From NCBI GenBank assembly GCA_947492955.1, contig CANLOV010000010.1, positions 1 through 64,000 of the forward strand: a stretch of 64,000 bases of DNA, written 5' to 3'. The notes beneath the pieces were generated by a model. The model ran no database searches. It was given only the letters and a program-made list of their open reading frames with translations, and had not been told where the DNA came from. The stretch is from an uncultured Cellulophaga sp. (GTDB lineage: Bacteria > Bacteroidota > Bacteroidia > Flavobacteriales > Flavobacteriaceae). The translations under genes and the position numbers were made by a program. Below are positions 55,112 through 64,000 of the stretch, piece by piece (position 1 is the stretch's first letter; every line of letters starts with the position of its first letter).

Positions 55112-55885
55112 ATGCCTAAACCTTTAATTCTTGTTACAAATGATGATGGTATTACAGCACCTGGGTTACGCGCATTAATACGATTTATGAAGGAAATTGG
55201 TACTGTTATAGTAGTTGCTCCCGATAGTCCACAATCTGGTATGGGACATGCCATTACATTAGACAGCACCTTACATTCTAAAAAAATGGTTATTGATGCA
55301 GAAAATGGTGCTTTAGAAGAATACAGTTGTAGCGGCACACCTGCCGATTGTGTTAAGCTTGGTCTACAAGAACTTTTAAAACAGAAGCCAGATATATGCA
55401 TTAGTGGTATAAACCATGGCTCTAACGCCTCTATAAACGTTATTTATTCTGGTACTATGAGTGCCGCTATAGAAGCAGGTATAGAAGGTATTCCGTCTAT
55501 TGGTTTTTCTTTATGTGATTTTTCTTGGGAAGCAAATTTTGAAATCCATAAAGAAAACATACAAAAAATTGTTAGAGAAGCTTTAAACAACGGTATTCCT
55601 AAAGGAGTAGTTTTAAATGTAAATATCCCTAAAATAGATACCCCAAAAGGAATAAAAGTTTGCAGACAAGCACGTGCTAATTGGAAAGAAAAGTTCGATA
55701 AGCGAGAAAGTCCAATGGGTAAAGAATATTATTGGTTAACTGGCGAATTTGAACTTTTAGATAAAGGAGAAGATACAGATATTTGGGCTTTAGAAAACAA
55801 TTATATTTCTATAGTACCTACTAAATTTGATTTAACAGCGCACCATGCTATACAAGGCATAAATAATTGGAATTTTAATGAATAA
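55112..55885 (+). CDS. surE: 5'/3'-nucleotidase SurE
   Basis: 257 residues from ATG 55112. Metal-dependent phosphatase acting on nucleoside monophosphates and short polyphosphate. Motifs: LVTNDDGITAPGLRAL (N-terminal metal site), CSGTPADCVKLGL, SGINHGSNASINVIYSGTMSAAIEG. It leads the plus-strand run with lpxB; the next reading frame overlaps it by eight bases. Confidence 0.96.
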   Translation: MPKPLILVTNDDGITAPGLRALIRFMKEIGTVIVVAPDSPQSGMGHAITLDSTLHSKKMVIDAENGALEEYSCSGTPADCVKLGLQELLKQKPDICISGINHGSNASINVIYSGTMSAAIEAGIEGIPSIGFSLCDFSWEANFEIHKENIQKIVREALNNGIPKGVVLNVNIPKIDTPKGIKVCRQARANWKEKFDKRESPMGKEYYWLTGEFELLDKGEDTDIWALENNYISIVPTKFDLTAHHAIQGINNWNFNE

Positions 55886-56159
55886 AAAAGAAACTATAAT
55901 AGGCTTTATTGTTGGTGTTATTGCCAATACCATAGGAACATTACTATACATTGTTACTTTTTCTGATATGAGTATTGTAGACACTTACAATGCTGCGGTA
56001 CAACAGGGGCACATTGGAAGCTTATTGGCTTTAGGTGCTATTCTAAATTTAGTAGCGTTTTTTGGTTTTTTAAGAATTAAAAGAGACCATAGGGCTCGTG
56101 GAGTTTTAATAGCCACCTTACTTACTGCCTTAGTTATTTTGTATTACAAGCTATTTTAA
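55878..56159 (+). CDS. Small membrane protein between surE and lpxB
   Basis: 93 residues, two to three transmembrane helices (about 6-27, 47-66, 74-92). No domain recognised; related small proteins occur at the same place, between surE and lpxB, in other flavobacteria (from memory). Overlaps surE by eight bases; lpxB starts two bases after its stop, so translation is coupled. Confidence 0.75.
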   Translation: MNKKETIIGFIVGVIANTIGTLLYIVTFSDMSIVDTYNAAVQQGHIGSLLALGAILNLVAFFGFLRIKRDHRARGVLIATLLTALVILYYKLF

Positions 56160-56160
56160 A

Positions 56161-57273
56161 ATGAAATATTACATTATAGCAGGAGAGGCTTCTGGAGACT
56201 TACACGGTTCTAACCTAATAAAGGCTTTAAAAATTAAAGACCCCAATGCAGATATTCGTTGTTGGGGTGGCGATTTAATGCAACAGGCTGGCGGAACATT
56301 AGTAAAACACTACAAAAAGCTGGCCTTTATGGGCTTTTTGCAAGTTATAACCAGTATCCGAACTATCTTTAAAAACATTGCTTTCTGTAAAGAAGATATT
56401 GCAAATTTTAATCCAGATGTTGTTGTTTTTATAGATTATTCGGGTTTTAATCTTAGAATAGCAAAGTGGGCTAAAGAAAATAATTTTAATACTAATTACT
56501 ACATTTCTCCTCAAATATGGGCTTCTAGAGAAGGGCGTATCTCTAAAATAAAGAGAGACATTAACGCTATGTATGTTATACTGCCCTTTGAAAAAGAGTT
56601 CTATGAAAAAAAACATAATTTCCCTGTTCACTTTGTAGGTCACCCATTAATTGATGCTATTAATAACAAACCTACAATTAGTGCTATTGATTTTAAAACG
56701 GCTCATAATTTAGATGTAGAAAAACCTATTATAGCTTTATTACCAGGAAGTAGAAAACAAGAAGTAGAAAACATGCTTACCATAATGCTTTCGGTTACAA
56801 AATCCTTTCCTAATTATCAGTTTGTAATTGCGGGCGCTCCTAGTTTAGATTTAGATTTTTATAAACCATTCTTAAAAAATGCCCAAATAAAACTAGTATC
56901 AAACAAAACGTACGATTTATTAAATAGTTCGTATGCAGCACTAGTAACTAGTGGCACTGCTACTTTAGAAACTGCCCTATTAAAAATACCCCAAGTTGTT
57001 TGCTACAAAGCAAGTTGGCTATCTTACCAAATAGCGAAACGAATTATAACTCTAGACTATATTTCTTTAGTTAATTTAATTATGAAAAAAGAGGTGGTTA
57101 AAGAATTAATTCAAAACGATTTAAATACCAAAAATCTTACGTACGAGCTTTCTAAAATTCTAGAAAATGAGAATCGTGAAAAATTATTAGAACATTATTA
57201 CGAATTAGAAAAAAAATTGGGCGGAAAAGGTGCAAGTGAAAAAACTGCAACATTAATCATTAAAAATGTTTAA
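56161..57273 (+). CDS. lpxB: Lipid-A-disaccharide synthase
   Basis: 370 residues. Joins UDP-2,3-diacylglucosamine and lipid X to form the lipid A disaccharide. Family markers: IAGEASGDLHGSNLIKAL (4-21), CWGGDLMQQAGG (34-45), KLAFMGFLQVI, IDYSGFNLRIAKWAK (about 93-107), YYISPQIWAS (about 115-124), VGHPLIDAI, LPGSRKQEV and TSGTATLETAL (about 263-273). All match the GT-B family. Confidence 0.96.
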   Translation: MKYYIIAGEASGDLHGSNLIKALKIKDPNADIRCWGGDLMQQAGGTLVKHYKKLAFMGFLQVITSIRTIFKNIAFCKEDIANFNPDVVVFIDYSGFNLRIAKWAKENNFNTNYYISPQIWASREGRISKIKRDINAMYVILPFEKEFYEKKHNFPVHFVGHPLIDAINNKPTISAIDFKTAHNLDVEKPIIALLPGSRKQEVENMLTIMLSVTKSFPNYQFVIAGAPSLDLDFYKPFLKNAQIKLVSNKTYDLLNSSYAALVTSGTATLETALLKIPQVVCYKASWLSYQIAKRIITLDYISLVNLIMKKEVVKELIQNDLNTKNLTYELSKILENENREKLLEHYYELEKKLGGKGASEKTATLIIKNV

Positions 57274-57309
57274 TTTCACACAAAAGTGTGCAATTTTAAA
57301 CATTAAAAA

Positions 57310-59139
57310 ATGAAAAGAAACAGTATTAAAACTATTCTACTATGTTTTTCTATATTACTGCTGAGTAATTGTAAAGAAAAAGAAGCAAAACCTAAAGAGG
57401 CATCTGCAGAAGCAATCGCAGCGGCTTCCAAACAACTTAACGATTGGTTTCAAAAACAATGGGACAACGAACTATCGTTCTCTCCAATGACACAAACATA
57501 TCTAGGCGATAAAACCGATTATGATAAATGGGATGATATATCTAAAGAAGCCGAAGAAAAAGCTTTAGAACGAACTAAAAAAAGGCTTTCTTATTTAAAA
57601 GACTCTATACAATTAAATACATTAGATAAAGCTACTAAACTTAGCTACAGCCTTGCCGTACAAAAAGCAGAAAATGAAATTGCAGATTACAAATACAGAC
57701 TACATAATTACCCTGTAAATCAGATGTTCGGAATGCATGCTCAAATCCCTGCTTTTCTTATTAACATGCATCAAATAACCGATAAGAGTGATGCCGAAGC
57801 ATATATTTCTAGATTAAATAAAGCTCCAAATGTATTTGATCAATTAATAGAAAATTTAAAAGAAAGAGAAAAAGCCGGTATCCTTACTCCTAAATATGTT
57901 TTTCCTAAAGTAATAGAGTCTTGTGAAAATATTATAAAAGGTGCTCCCTACGAAAGTTCAAAAAAGAATAGTACGCTATTAGATGATTTTACTAAAAAAG
58001 TTAAAAAATTAAACTTAGATAGCGACGAGGAAAAAACATTAATTACCAATGCCAAAAAAGCTTTGGTAACTGCTATAGAACCAGGTTACAAAAAACTAAT
58101 ATCTTTTTTAAAAGAACAAGAAAAAAATGCTACTGATGATGATGGCGCATGGAAATTCCCTAACGGAGAAGCATTTTACAATAATGCTTTAGCAAGGACT
58201 ACTACTACTAACATGACTGCTAATGAAATACACGAGCTAGGCTTATCCGAAGTTGCTCGCATACATGCAGAAATGAAAGCTATTAAGGAAAAGGTAAAAT
58301 TTAAGGGCTCATTACAAGAGTTTTTTACTTTTATGAAAGAGGACAAACAATTTTTGTATCCAGATTCTAAAGAAGGTAGAGAAGCTTACATGAAAAAGGC
58401 GGTGGCTATTATTGATAGTATGAAAGGGCGTTTAGACGAGTTATTTATAACCAAGCCAAAAGCAGATTTAATTGTAAAACAAGTAGAACCTTTTAGAGAA
58501 AAAGCTGCCGGGCTAGCATTTTACCAAGCTCCTGCATTAGACGGCTCTAGACCTGGAACTTATTATGCTAATATGTACGATATTAAATCTATGCCTAGCT
58601 ACCAAATGGAAGCTTTAGCCTACCATGAAGGTATTCCTGGGCACCATATGCAAATTGCTATTTCTCAAGAATTAGAAAATGTTCCTATGTTTAGAAAAAT
58701 GGGGAGATACACTGCCTATACAGAAGGATGGGGGCTTTACACTGAACTTATCCCTAAAGAAATTGGATTCTATAGTGACCCATATTCAGATTTTGGAAGA
58801 TTAGCCATGGAACTATGGAGAGCATGCCGTTTAGTTGTAGACACAGGTATACACGCTAAAAAATGGAACCGAGAAGAAAGTATAAAATATTACACCGACA
58901 ATACTCCAAATACAGAGTATGATGCCATAAGAATGGTAGAAAGACATGTTGTAATGCCATCGCAAGCTACTGCCTATAAAATTGGAATGAATAAAATTTT
59001 ATCTCTAAGGGAAAATGCTAAAAAACAATTAGGAGATAAATTTGATATTCGAGAATTCCATGATGTTGTATTAACAGATGGACCATTACCATTAAATATT
59101 CTAGAAAACAAAGTACAAGAATGGATAGAAAGTAAATAG
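57310..59139 (+). CDS. DUF885 family lipoprotein (probable metallopeptidase)
   Basis: 609 residues. Lipobox LSNC (Cys21). The DUF885 family has an M32-like zinc site: HEGIPGHHMQIAISQE (about 438-453) carries HExxxxH, with the third ligand probably the Glu in TAYTEGWGLYTE (about 466-477). Related proteins are thought to be peptidases. Here it is placed between lpxB and NlpC/P60, in line with an envelope role. A hairpin at 59151-59184 follows. Confidence 0.85.
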   Translation: MKRNSIKTILLCFSILLLSNCKEKEAKPKEASAEAIAAASKQLNDWFQKQWDNELSFSPMTQTYLGDKTDYDKWDDISKEAEEKALERTKKRLSYLKDSIQLNTLDKATKLSYSLAVQKAENEIADYKYRLHNYPVNQMFGMHAQIPAFLINMHQITDKSDAEAYISRLNKAPNVFDQLIENLKEREKAGILTPKYVFPKVIESCENIIKGAPYESSKKNSTLLDDFTKKVKKLNLDSDEEKTLITNAKKALVTAIEPGYKKLISFLKEQEKNATDDDGAWKFPNGEAFYNNALARTTTTNMTANEIHELGLSEVARIHAEMKAIKEKVKFKGSLQEFFTFMKEDKQFLYPDSKEGREAYMKKAVAIIDSMKGRLDELFITKPKADLIVKQVEPFREKAAGLAFYQAPALDGSRPGTYYANMYDIKSMPSYQMEALAYHEGIPGHHMQIAISQELENVPMFRKMGRYTAYTEGWGLYTELIPKEIGFYSDPYSDFGRLAMELWRACRLVVDTGIHAKKWNREESIKYYTDNTPNTEYDAIRMVERHVVMPSQATAYKIGMNKILSLRENAKKQLGDKFDIREFHDVVLTDGPLPLNILENKVQEWIESK

Positions 59140-59150
59140 AAATTATAATT

Positions 59151-59184
59151 TTCCAAACCATATTTCATACAATATGGTTTGGAA
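59151..59184 (+). terminator. Terminator-like hairpin after the DUF885 gene
   Basis: Fourteen-base-pair perfect stem TTCCAAACCATATT / AATATGGTTTGGAA with a 6-base loop. The following sequence is only moderately T-rich (ATATTTCTTT), so efficiency is uncertain. Confidence 0.6.
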
Positions 59185-59193
59185 ATATTTCTT

Positions 59194-59201
59194 TAAATTT
59201 G
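59194..59201 (+). promoter_or_regulatory. -7 element for the NlpC/P60 gene
   Basis: TAAATTTG, exact TAnnTTTG, 27 bases before the ATG at 59229 and right behind the terminator hairpin. No -33 TTG at proper distance. Confidence 0.4.
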
Positions 59202-59228
59202 ATACCCAAGACCTAATTCCTTTCTTGG

Positions 59229-59780
59229 ATGATTCGTAAACTTTCGCTTTTATTTTTTATCGTTATTTCCCTCTCTAATTGTGGCACAACCAAAAGAACC
59301 ACAAATACTCCAAAACGAAGTGTAAACGTAAAAGCCTCTCCAAAACAAGAAAAGGAAAACAAAACAATAAGAACTAAAAACAACAAAACGCTTACTAAGG
59401 CAGACCATATTATTAATACCGCTCTTACTTATTCTGGCGTACGTTATAAATACGGAGGCACTTCTAAAAAAGGAATGGATTGTTCTGGCCTTTTATATGT
59501 TGCCTTTAATGAGCATAGTGTTTCGCTCCCTAGAGTTTCTTATGTAATGGCAGAAAAAGGAAAACGCATTCGTGTACAAGATGTTACTAAAGGAGATTTA
59601 TTATTTTTTAAAACCAGTAAAACAGGAAGAAGAATAAACCATGTGGGCTTAGTGGTAGCTGTAGAAAATAATACTATAAAATTTATACATTCCACCTCAT
59701 CTAGAGGTGTAATAGTATCCTCTTTAAGAGAAGGCTACTGGAACCATGCATTTGTTAAAGCAACCAGAGTCCTAAATTAA
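59229..59780 (+). CDS. NlpC/P60 peptidoglycan hydrolase lipoprotein
   Basis: 183 residues. Lipobox LSNC (Cys18), a Lys/Thr-rich linker (about 21-60), and an NlpC/P60 domain (about 62-180) with the catalytic Cys in KGMDCSGLLYVAF (about 81-93), the His in INHVGLVVAV (about 136-145) and third residue His in FIHSTSSRG. Cleaves peptide stems of peptidoglycan from the outer-membrane side. Its stop overlaps the comEC start by one base. Confidence 0.93.
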   Translation: MIRKLSLLFFIVISLSNCGTTKRTTNTPKRSVNVKASPKQEKENKTIRTKNNKTLTKADHIINTALTYSGVRYKYGGTSKKGMDCSGLLYVAFNEHSVSLPRVSYVMAEKGKRIRVQDVTKGDLLFFKTSKTGRRINHVGLVVAVENNTIKFIHSTSSRGVIVSSLREGYWNHAFVKATRVLN

Positions 59781-61801
59781 TGGAACTCTTAAAATATGCA
59801 TCTGTAAAATTATCTATTGGGTTAATTCTAGGTATTTTAATAGGCTATTATTTTAATCCTACCCTTATTATAGCAATAGCTATTACTTTTATTTTTTTAA
59901 TTGCTTTGGGTATTCTTTTCACTAAAGAAAAAAACACCAGCTCGACTTACTTTGGAATTTTAATGTTATTAACTTCAATAAGTATTGGAGTTCTTTCATT
60001 TTCAATTTCTAAACCTACCAATTACCAAAGCCACTATACACAACAATACAACTCAGGAACGCATACACTACAACTTAAAATTACCAAAGTTTTAAAATCT
60101 ACTAACTTCTCTAATAAATATATTGCTCGTATAAAAAGCATTAATAAACATTTTAGTTCAGGAGAAATACTTTTAAGTGTTAGCAAAGACAGCTTACAAG
60201 AAAAGCTCTTTATAGACCAAGAAATAACAACACATACTAACATAAAAGAAATACTCCCTCCTTTAAATCCTTATCAATTTAACTATAAAAATTATTTAGA
60301 AAACTTAGGCATATATCATCAACTACAAATAAGCACCAATGAATATATAGTTCATAAAAAAGCTTCAACTACGCTATTGGGTATTGCTGCAAAAATTAGA
60401 GCTACAATTATTTTAAAACTACAAGACGCTAATTTTGGAGAAGAAGAATTTCCTATCATAGAAGCTTTATTGCTTGGAGAGCGTAATCATATTTCTAAAA
60501 ATACTTATACCAACTATAAAAATGCTGGGGCAATTCATATTTTGGCTTTATCTGGTTTACATGTTGGAATCTTATTATTGCTACTACAGTTTATACTAAA
60601 ACCCTTGGAATTACTACCAAAAGGCAATACCATTAAACTTGTCCTCATTATTTTAATTTTATGGTGTTTTGCTCTACTGGCTGGTTTTTCTGCCTCTATT
60701 ATAAGAGCAGTTGCTATGTTTAGTTTTATAGCTTACGCTCAATTTTTAAACAGACCTACAAGTACTTTTAATATTCTAGCATTATCGCTCTTTTTTATTT
60801 TATTGGTGAACCCTATGTTTTTATTTCAGGTTGGGTTTCAAATGAGCTATGCGGCAGTTTTTGCTATTGTATGGATATATCCAATATTACAAAAAGTATG
60901 GTTTCCTAATTATTGGATTTTAAAAAAAGGATGGCAATTATTAACGGTAAGTATTGCTGCTCAATTAGGTGTTTTACCTGTTAGTTTATATTACTTTCAT
61001 CAGTTTCCTGGTTTGTTCTTTATTTCTAATCTTGCTATCATTCCATTTTTAGGAGTTTTACTTGGACTAGGAATATTAATTATTGTACTTGTTGTATTGA
61101 ATATACTCCCTAACTTTTTAGCTATTATCTATAATACTTGTATAGCTCTAATGAATAGCATTGTTAAATGGGTTGCCCAGCAAGAAGCTTTCTTATTTAC
61201 CGCTATCTCTTTTGATGCAGTGCAACTGATTTTAAGCTATATTTTAATTATAAGTATAGTCATTGCTATTACGGAAAAGTCTTTTAAAAAATGGACTGTT
61301 TTTTTATTTGCAATTATAGGCTTTCAATGCTACAACTTTTTCCTTCTATACAAAACACAAAAGGCTGAAACAATACTACTATTACACGAGAGTAAAAATA
61401 CCGTACTACTACATCAATCTGGAAAACATTTAACAATATTAAATTCACAAGCTATTGCCAACAAAAGTACTATACAAGATTATAAAATTGCAAAGCGTAT
61501 TAAGCACATACAACATCAAGCTTTAAAAAATAGCTATCATATAAACACCTCATCTTTACTAATTATAGACAGCATAGGTATGTATCCTACTAAAGAGGCA
61601 GACATTGTATTGCTAACAAAATCTCCAAAAATAAATTTAGAACGTTTAATAGATAGTATTACTCCCAACATAATTATTGCAGATGGCAGCAACTATAAAA
61701 CTAGTATTAATCGTTGGAAAGCCACTTGTAAAAAAAGAAAACTCCCTTTTCACTACACAGGTGAACAGGGAGCCTATTATTTTAACTTAGATAGTTATTA
61801 A
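59780..61801 (+). CDS. comEC: ComEC/Rec2 family DNA-uptake channel
   Basis: 673 residues. N-terminal transmembrane helices and a soluble OB-like DUF4131 region (about 75-175), then the competence domain (about 220-500) with the hallmark ALSGLHVGILLLL (about 257-269) and QVGFQMSYAAVFAIVW, about ten helices in all. The C-terminal about 150 residues are short; the zinc metallo-beta-lactamase domain found in longer ComEC proteins is not recognisable, as in other flavobacterial versions (from memory). Imports single-stranded DNA across the inner membrane in natural transformation. Convergent with the POT gene, eight bases apart. Confidence 0.92.
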   Translation: MELLKYASVKLSIGLILGILIGYYFNPTLIIAIAITFIFLIALGILFTKEKNTSSTYFGILMLLTSISIGVLSFSISKPTNYQSHYTQQYNSGTHTLQLKITKVLKSTNFSNKYIARIKSINKHFSSGEILLSVSKDSLQEKLFIDQEITTHTNIKEILPPLNPYQFNYKNYLENLGIYHQLQISTNEYIVHKKASTTLLGIAAKIRATIILKLQDANFGEEEFPIIEALLLGERNHISKNTYTNYKNAGAIHILALSGLHVGILLLLLQFILKPLELLPKGNTIKLVLIILILWCFALLAGFSASIIRAVAMFSFIAYAQFLNRPTSTFNILALSLFFILLVNPMFLFQVGFQMSYAAVFAIVWIYPILQKVWFPNYWILKKGWQLLTVSIAAQLGVLPVSLYYFHQFPGLFFISNLAIIPFLGVLLGLGILIIVLVVLNILPNFLAIIYNTCIALMNSIVKWVAQQEAFLFTAISFDAVQLILSYILIISIVIAITEKSFKKWTVFLFAIIGFQCYNFFLLYKTQKAETILLLHESKNTVLLHQSGKHLTILNSQAIANKSTIQDYKIAKRIKHIQHQALKNSYHINTSSLLIIDSIGMYPTKEADIVLLTKSPKINLERLIDSITPNIIIADGSNYKTSINRWKATCKKRKLPFHYTGEQGAYYFNLDSY

Positions 61802-61809
61802 ATATTTAT

Positions 61810-63375
61810 TTAATGATTTGAAAGCTCAAAGCCTTCTGTTTCATCGTCATGAATAATAGTTTCGTTATCCTCTGCCCCATGTGTAAGTCTCTTTAATGGT
61901 CTCATTATTAAAATCACTAAAATCCCGAAAATAACAGCAAAAATAAATAAGCCTCCAAAAACATTTAATTCTCCTGCTTTAGATGCACTTTCACCAATAA
62001 CACCCGCTACTTTATTTCCTAAACCTGTAGCTGCCCAATACACCCCCATCATTAGTGCCATGTAACGTGCTGGTGCTAGTTTTGTAAAGAATGATAAAGA
62101 AACTGGCGACAAACACAGCTCACCAATGGTATGAAACATATAGGCCAACACCAACCAGTACATAGCAGAGCTACCATTACTTTGGTACTCCATAGAGGCA
62201 AAAACCATATATATAAAACCAATACCCATAATAATAACACCTGTTGCCATCTTAAATAAAGACCCTGCTTCTTTTCCTTTTAATTTACGCTTTGCCCATA
62301 TATTAGCAATAAGTACGGCAAACAAAATAATAAACCCAGGATTAGCAGACTGAAACCATGCAGATGGTACTTCCCACCCAAACAAATCTCTATTTGTTTT
62401 TTGTTCTGCATATAAGTTCATTAATCCTCCCATTTGCTCAAAACAGCCCCAAAAAACAATTACTATTAGTAAAGATAAAAGCAATACTACGTACCTATCT
62501 TTCTCTACTTGTCCGTTTAAGTTTTTATATATCATCATCATTACCCCTGTAACCAAAGCAATAACAATATATAGTGCCGTATAACCCCAACTATCTGCTC
62601 CATTATATGTATAGCCAGCATAAACAGCATAGATCATCATTAAACCTACAATTCCTATATGCAAAGGCGATTTAACTAATTGACTGATTAAGGTCCCAAT
62701 ACTAACATCATTAGATTTTTCTTCTGCCGTTGGAGCATTACCCACATGTATTAAGTAGCGTTGCCCATATAAATAAACCATTAGTCCCAATAACATACCT
62801 AAACCTGCCAAGCCAAAACCATAATGCCAACCATACACTTTAGCTACTAAACCTACAGATAAAGAAGCTAAAAAAGAACCCAAATTAATACCCACATAAA
62901 AGATACTAAAGCCTTTATCTCTTCTAATATCGTTCTGCTTATACAAGCCCCCTACCATAGTAGAAATATTAGGTTTTAACATGCCCACACCTAATATTAC
63001 AAAACCAAGACCTGCATAATAAGCCCAAAGCGCTTCTATGGCCAAAACACCATGCCCAATAGTTAATAAAATGGCACCAATAGTTACTGCTTTTTTTTGC
63101 CCTATATACCTATCGGCTATAAATCCTCCTGGAATACTCATTAAATATACCAACATAGTATACCAACCATACAATGCTAAAGCTTCCCCTTCTAACCAAC
63201 CTAAACCACTTTGTCCGTTTTCTTGTAGTGTTTTTGCGGTCATATATAACACTAACAAAGCTCGCATACCATAGTAGGAAAAACGCTCCCATGTTTCGGT
63301 AAAAAATAAAATAAATAGCCCTATTGGATGGCCAAAAAGTTCTTTTTGATGTGGTTTTTCTATGCTGTTTACCAT
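61810..63375 (-). CDS. Proton-coupled oligopeptide transporter (POT family)
   Basis: 521 residues, about 12-14 transmembrane helices. POT signature FTETWERFSYYGMRALLVLYM (about 25-45) with the E-x-x-E-R-F-like motif (here ETWERFSYY). Further family segments: PGGFIADRYIGQKKAVTIG (about 86-104) and NLGSFLASLSVG (about 166-177). Takes up di- and tripeptides with protons. Twelve bases downstream of the S9 peptidase gene, so probably in one transcript: peptides cut outside are imported here. Confidence 0.94.
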   Translation of the reverse strand: MVNSIEKPHQKELFGHPIGLFILFFTETWERFSYYGMRALLVLYMTAKTLQENGQSGLGWLEGEALALYGWYTMLVYLMSIPGGFIADRYIGQKKAVTIGAILLTIGHGVLAIEALWAYYAGLGFVILGVGMLKPNISTMVGGLYKQNDIRRDKGFSIFYVGINLGSFLASLSVGLVAKVYGWHYGFGLAGLGMLLGLMVYLYGQRYLIHVGNAPTAEEKSNDVSIGTLISQLVKSPLHIGIVGLMMIYAVYAGYTYNGADSWGYTALYIVIALVTGVMMMIYKNLNGQVEKDRYVVLLLSLLIVIVFWGCFEQMGGLMNLYAEQKTNRDLFGWEVPSAWFQSANPGFIILFAVLIANIWAKRKLKGKEAGSLFKMATGVIIMGIGFIYMVFASMEYQSNGSSAMYWLVLAYMFHTIGELCLSPVSLSFFTKLAPARYMALMMGVYWAATGLGNKVAGVIGESASKAGELNVFGGLFIFAVIFGILVILIMRPLKRLTHGAEDNETIIHDDETEGFELSNH

Positions 63376-63386
63376 GTAGGTTTATA

Positions 63387-64000
63387 TTATAAATTATTTT
63401 TAATGAAGTTCGTCATTTTTGTATACAGATGTAATCTTGTATTACCTCCATAAATTCCGTGTGTTTTATCGGGATAAATACTCCACTCGAACTGTTTATT
63501 AGCTTGCACCAAAGCTTCTACCATACGCATGGTATTTTGCACATGTACATTATCGTCTCCCGACCCATGTACCAACAGATATTTTCCTTTTAATAATTCT
63601 GGGTAATTAAAAGGTGAATTATCATCATAACCACTTGGATTCTCTTGTGGTGTTTGCATGTAACGTTCTGTATAAATAGTATCATAAAAACGCCAGCTAG
63701 TTACCGGTGCTACAGCTATTGCCATTTCAAACACATCGTTACCTTTTAATAAACAATTGGTAGACATAAAACCACCGTAACTCCAGCCCCAAATACCTGT
63801 TCTATCTTCATCTATATACGCTAACTTACTTAATTGTTTAGCTGCTTCAATCTGGTCTTCAACTTCATATTTACCTAATTCTTTCTGAGTCACTTTTTTA
63901 AAATCGCGTCCTTTATATCCCGTACCTCTACCATCTACACATGCAACAATATAACCTTCGGATGCTAACATTTGATACCAATAATCATTATAACTCATCC
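63387..64000 (-). CDS. S9 dipeptidyl-peptidase (DPP-IV-like), 3' part
   Basis: About 203 C-terminal residues are visible; the start lies beyond the window edge. The catalytic triad of prolyl-oligopeptidase-type enzymes is complete: Ser in GWSYGGFMS (about residue 73 of the visible part), Asp in GSGDDNVHVQN (about 153) and His in DKTHGIYGG (about 184). RGTGYKGRDF and YEVEDQIEA are also typical. Probably a periplasmic or secreted X-Pro/Ala dipeptidyl-peptidase supplying the adjacent POT transporter. Confidence 0.93.
   Translation of the reverse strand, partial: MSYNDYWYQMLASEGYIVACVDGRGTGYKGRDFKKVTQKELGKYEVEDQIEAAKQLSKLAYIDEDRTGIWGWSYGGFMSTNCLLKGNDVFEMAIAVAPVTSWRFYDTIYTERYMQTPQENPSGYDDNSPFNYPELLKGKYLLVHGSGDDNVHVQNTMRMVEALVQANKQFEWSIYPDKTHGIYGGNTRLHLYTKMTNFIKNNL

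Overview
The window is low-GC chromosomal DNA of a gliding-type marine or aquatic Bacteroidota, almost certainly Flavobacteriaceae. The evidence is the gldK-gldL-gldM-gldN block (type IX secretion and gliding motility), flavobacterial gene orders (miaB - sigma-54 activator - lptE - TPR protein - secG - groES - groL; topA - arginase-like gene - gldKLMN; mreBCD-mrdA-rodA after purH), many lipoproteins with an S/A/N-C lipobox, TonB-dependent outer-membrane proteins, Bacteroidota-type promoters (TAnnTTTG at -7, TTG at -33) and the almost complete lack of Shine-Dalgarno sequences. Genus cannot be decided from the sequence alone. I see no rRNA, tRNA, CRISPR array, insertion sequence, integrase or phage gene.

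Layout. 1-7.6 kb: putative porin, rnhB with a large lipoprotein behind it, lipB, a lipoprotein and a 51-residue Pmp3/YqaE membrane peptide. 7.7-15.5 kb: lysS, a CPXCG zinc-ribbon-like protein, a small lipoprotein, two tandem plant-type leucine-rich-repeat proteins, an ABC-F ATPase, a DUF983 protein and a DadA-type FAD oxidoreductase. 15.6-24.1 kb (minus strand): topA, an arginase-fold protein with lost metal ligands, then gldK, gldL, gldM and gldN, ended by a terminator. 24.2-27 kb: LVIVD-repeat lipoprotein, methyltransferase, membrane protein. 27-33.8 kb (plus strand): miaB to groEL. 33.9-39.8 kb (minus strand): a cysteine-rich, probably metal-handling, envelope island. 40-48.6 kb (plus strand): three small genes, purH and the elongasome genes mreB, mreC, mreD, mrdA and rodA. 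48.6-55 kb: secreted nuclease, a very long YwqK-like repeat protein, GNAT acetyltransferase, tail-specific protease. 55-61.8 kb (plus strand): surE, small membrane protein, lpxB, DUF885 peptidase, NlpC/P60 hydrolase, comEC. 61.8-64 kb (minus strand): POT peptide transporter and the 3' part of an S9 dipeptidyl-peptidase.

How the genes fit together. Most of the window is envelope biology: LPS (lpxB, lptE), protein export (secG, T9SS), cell-wall elongation (mre/mrd/rod), peptidoglycan hydrolysis (NlpC/P60), peptide breakdown and uptake (DUF885, S9, POT) and outer-membrane receptors. The least understood parts are: (i) the 33.9-39.8 kb island, where four unrelated envelope proteins each carry a Cys-Cys pair; (ii) a sigma-54-type promoter in front of groESL, with a PspF-like sigma-54 activator lacking a sensor domain four genes upstream; (iii) the metal-ligand-depleted arginase homologue between topA and gldK; and (iv) tandem plant-type LRR proteins. 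None of these is proven here; each is given below with a decisive test.
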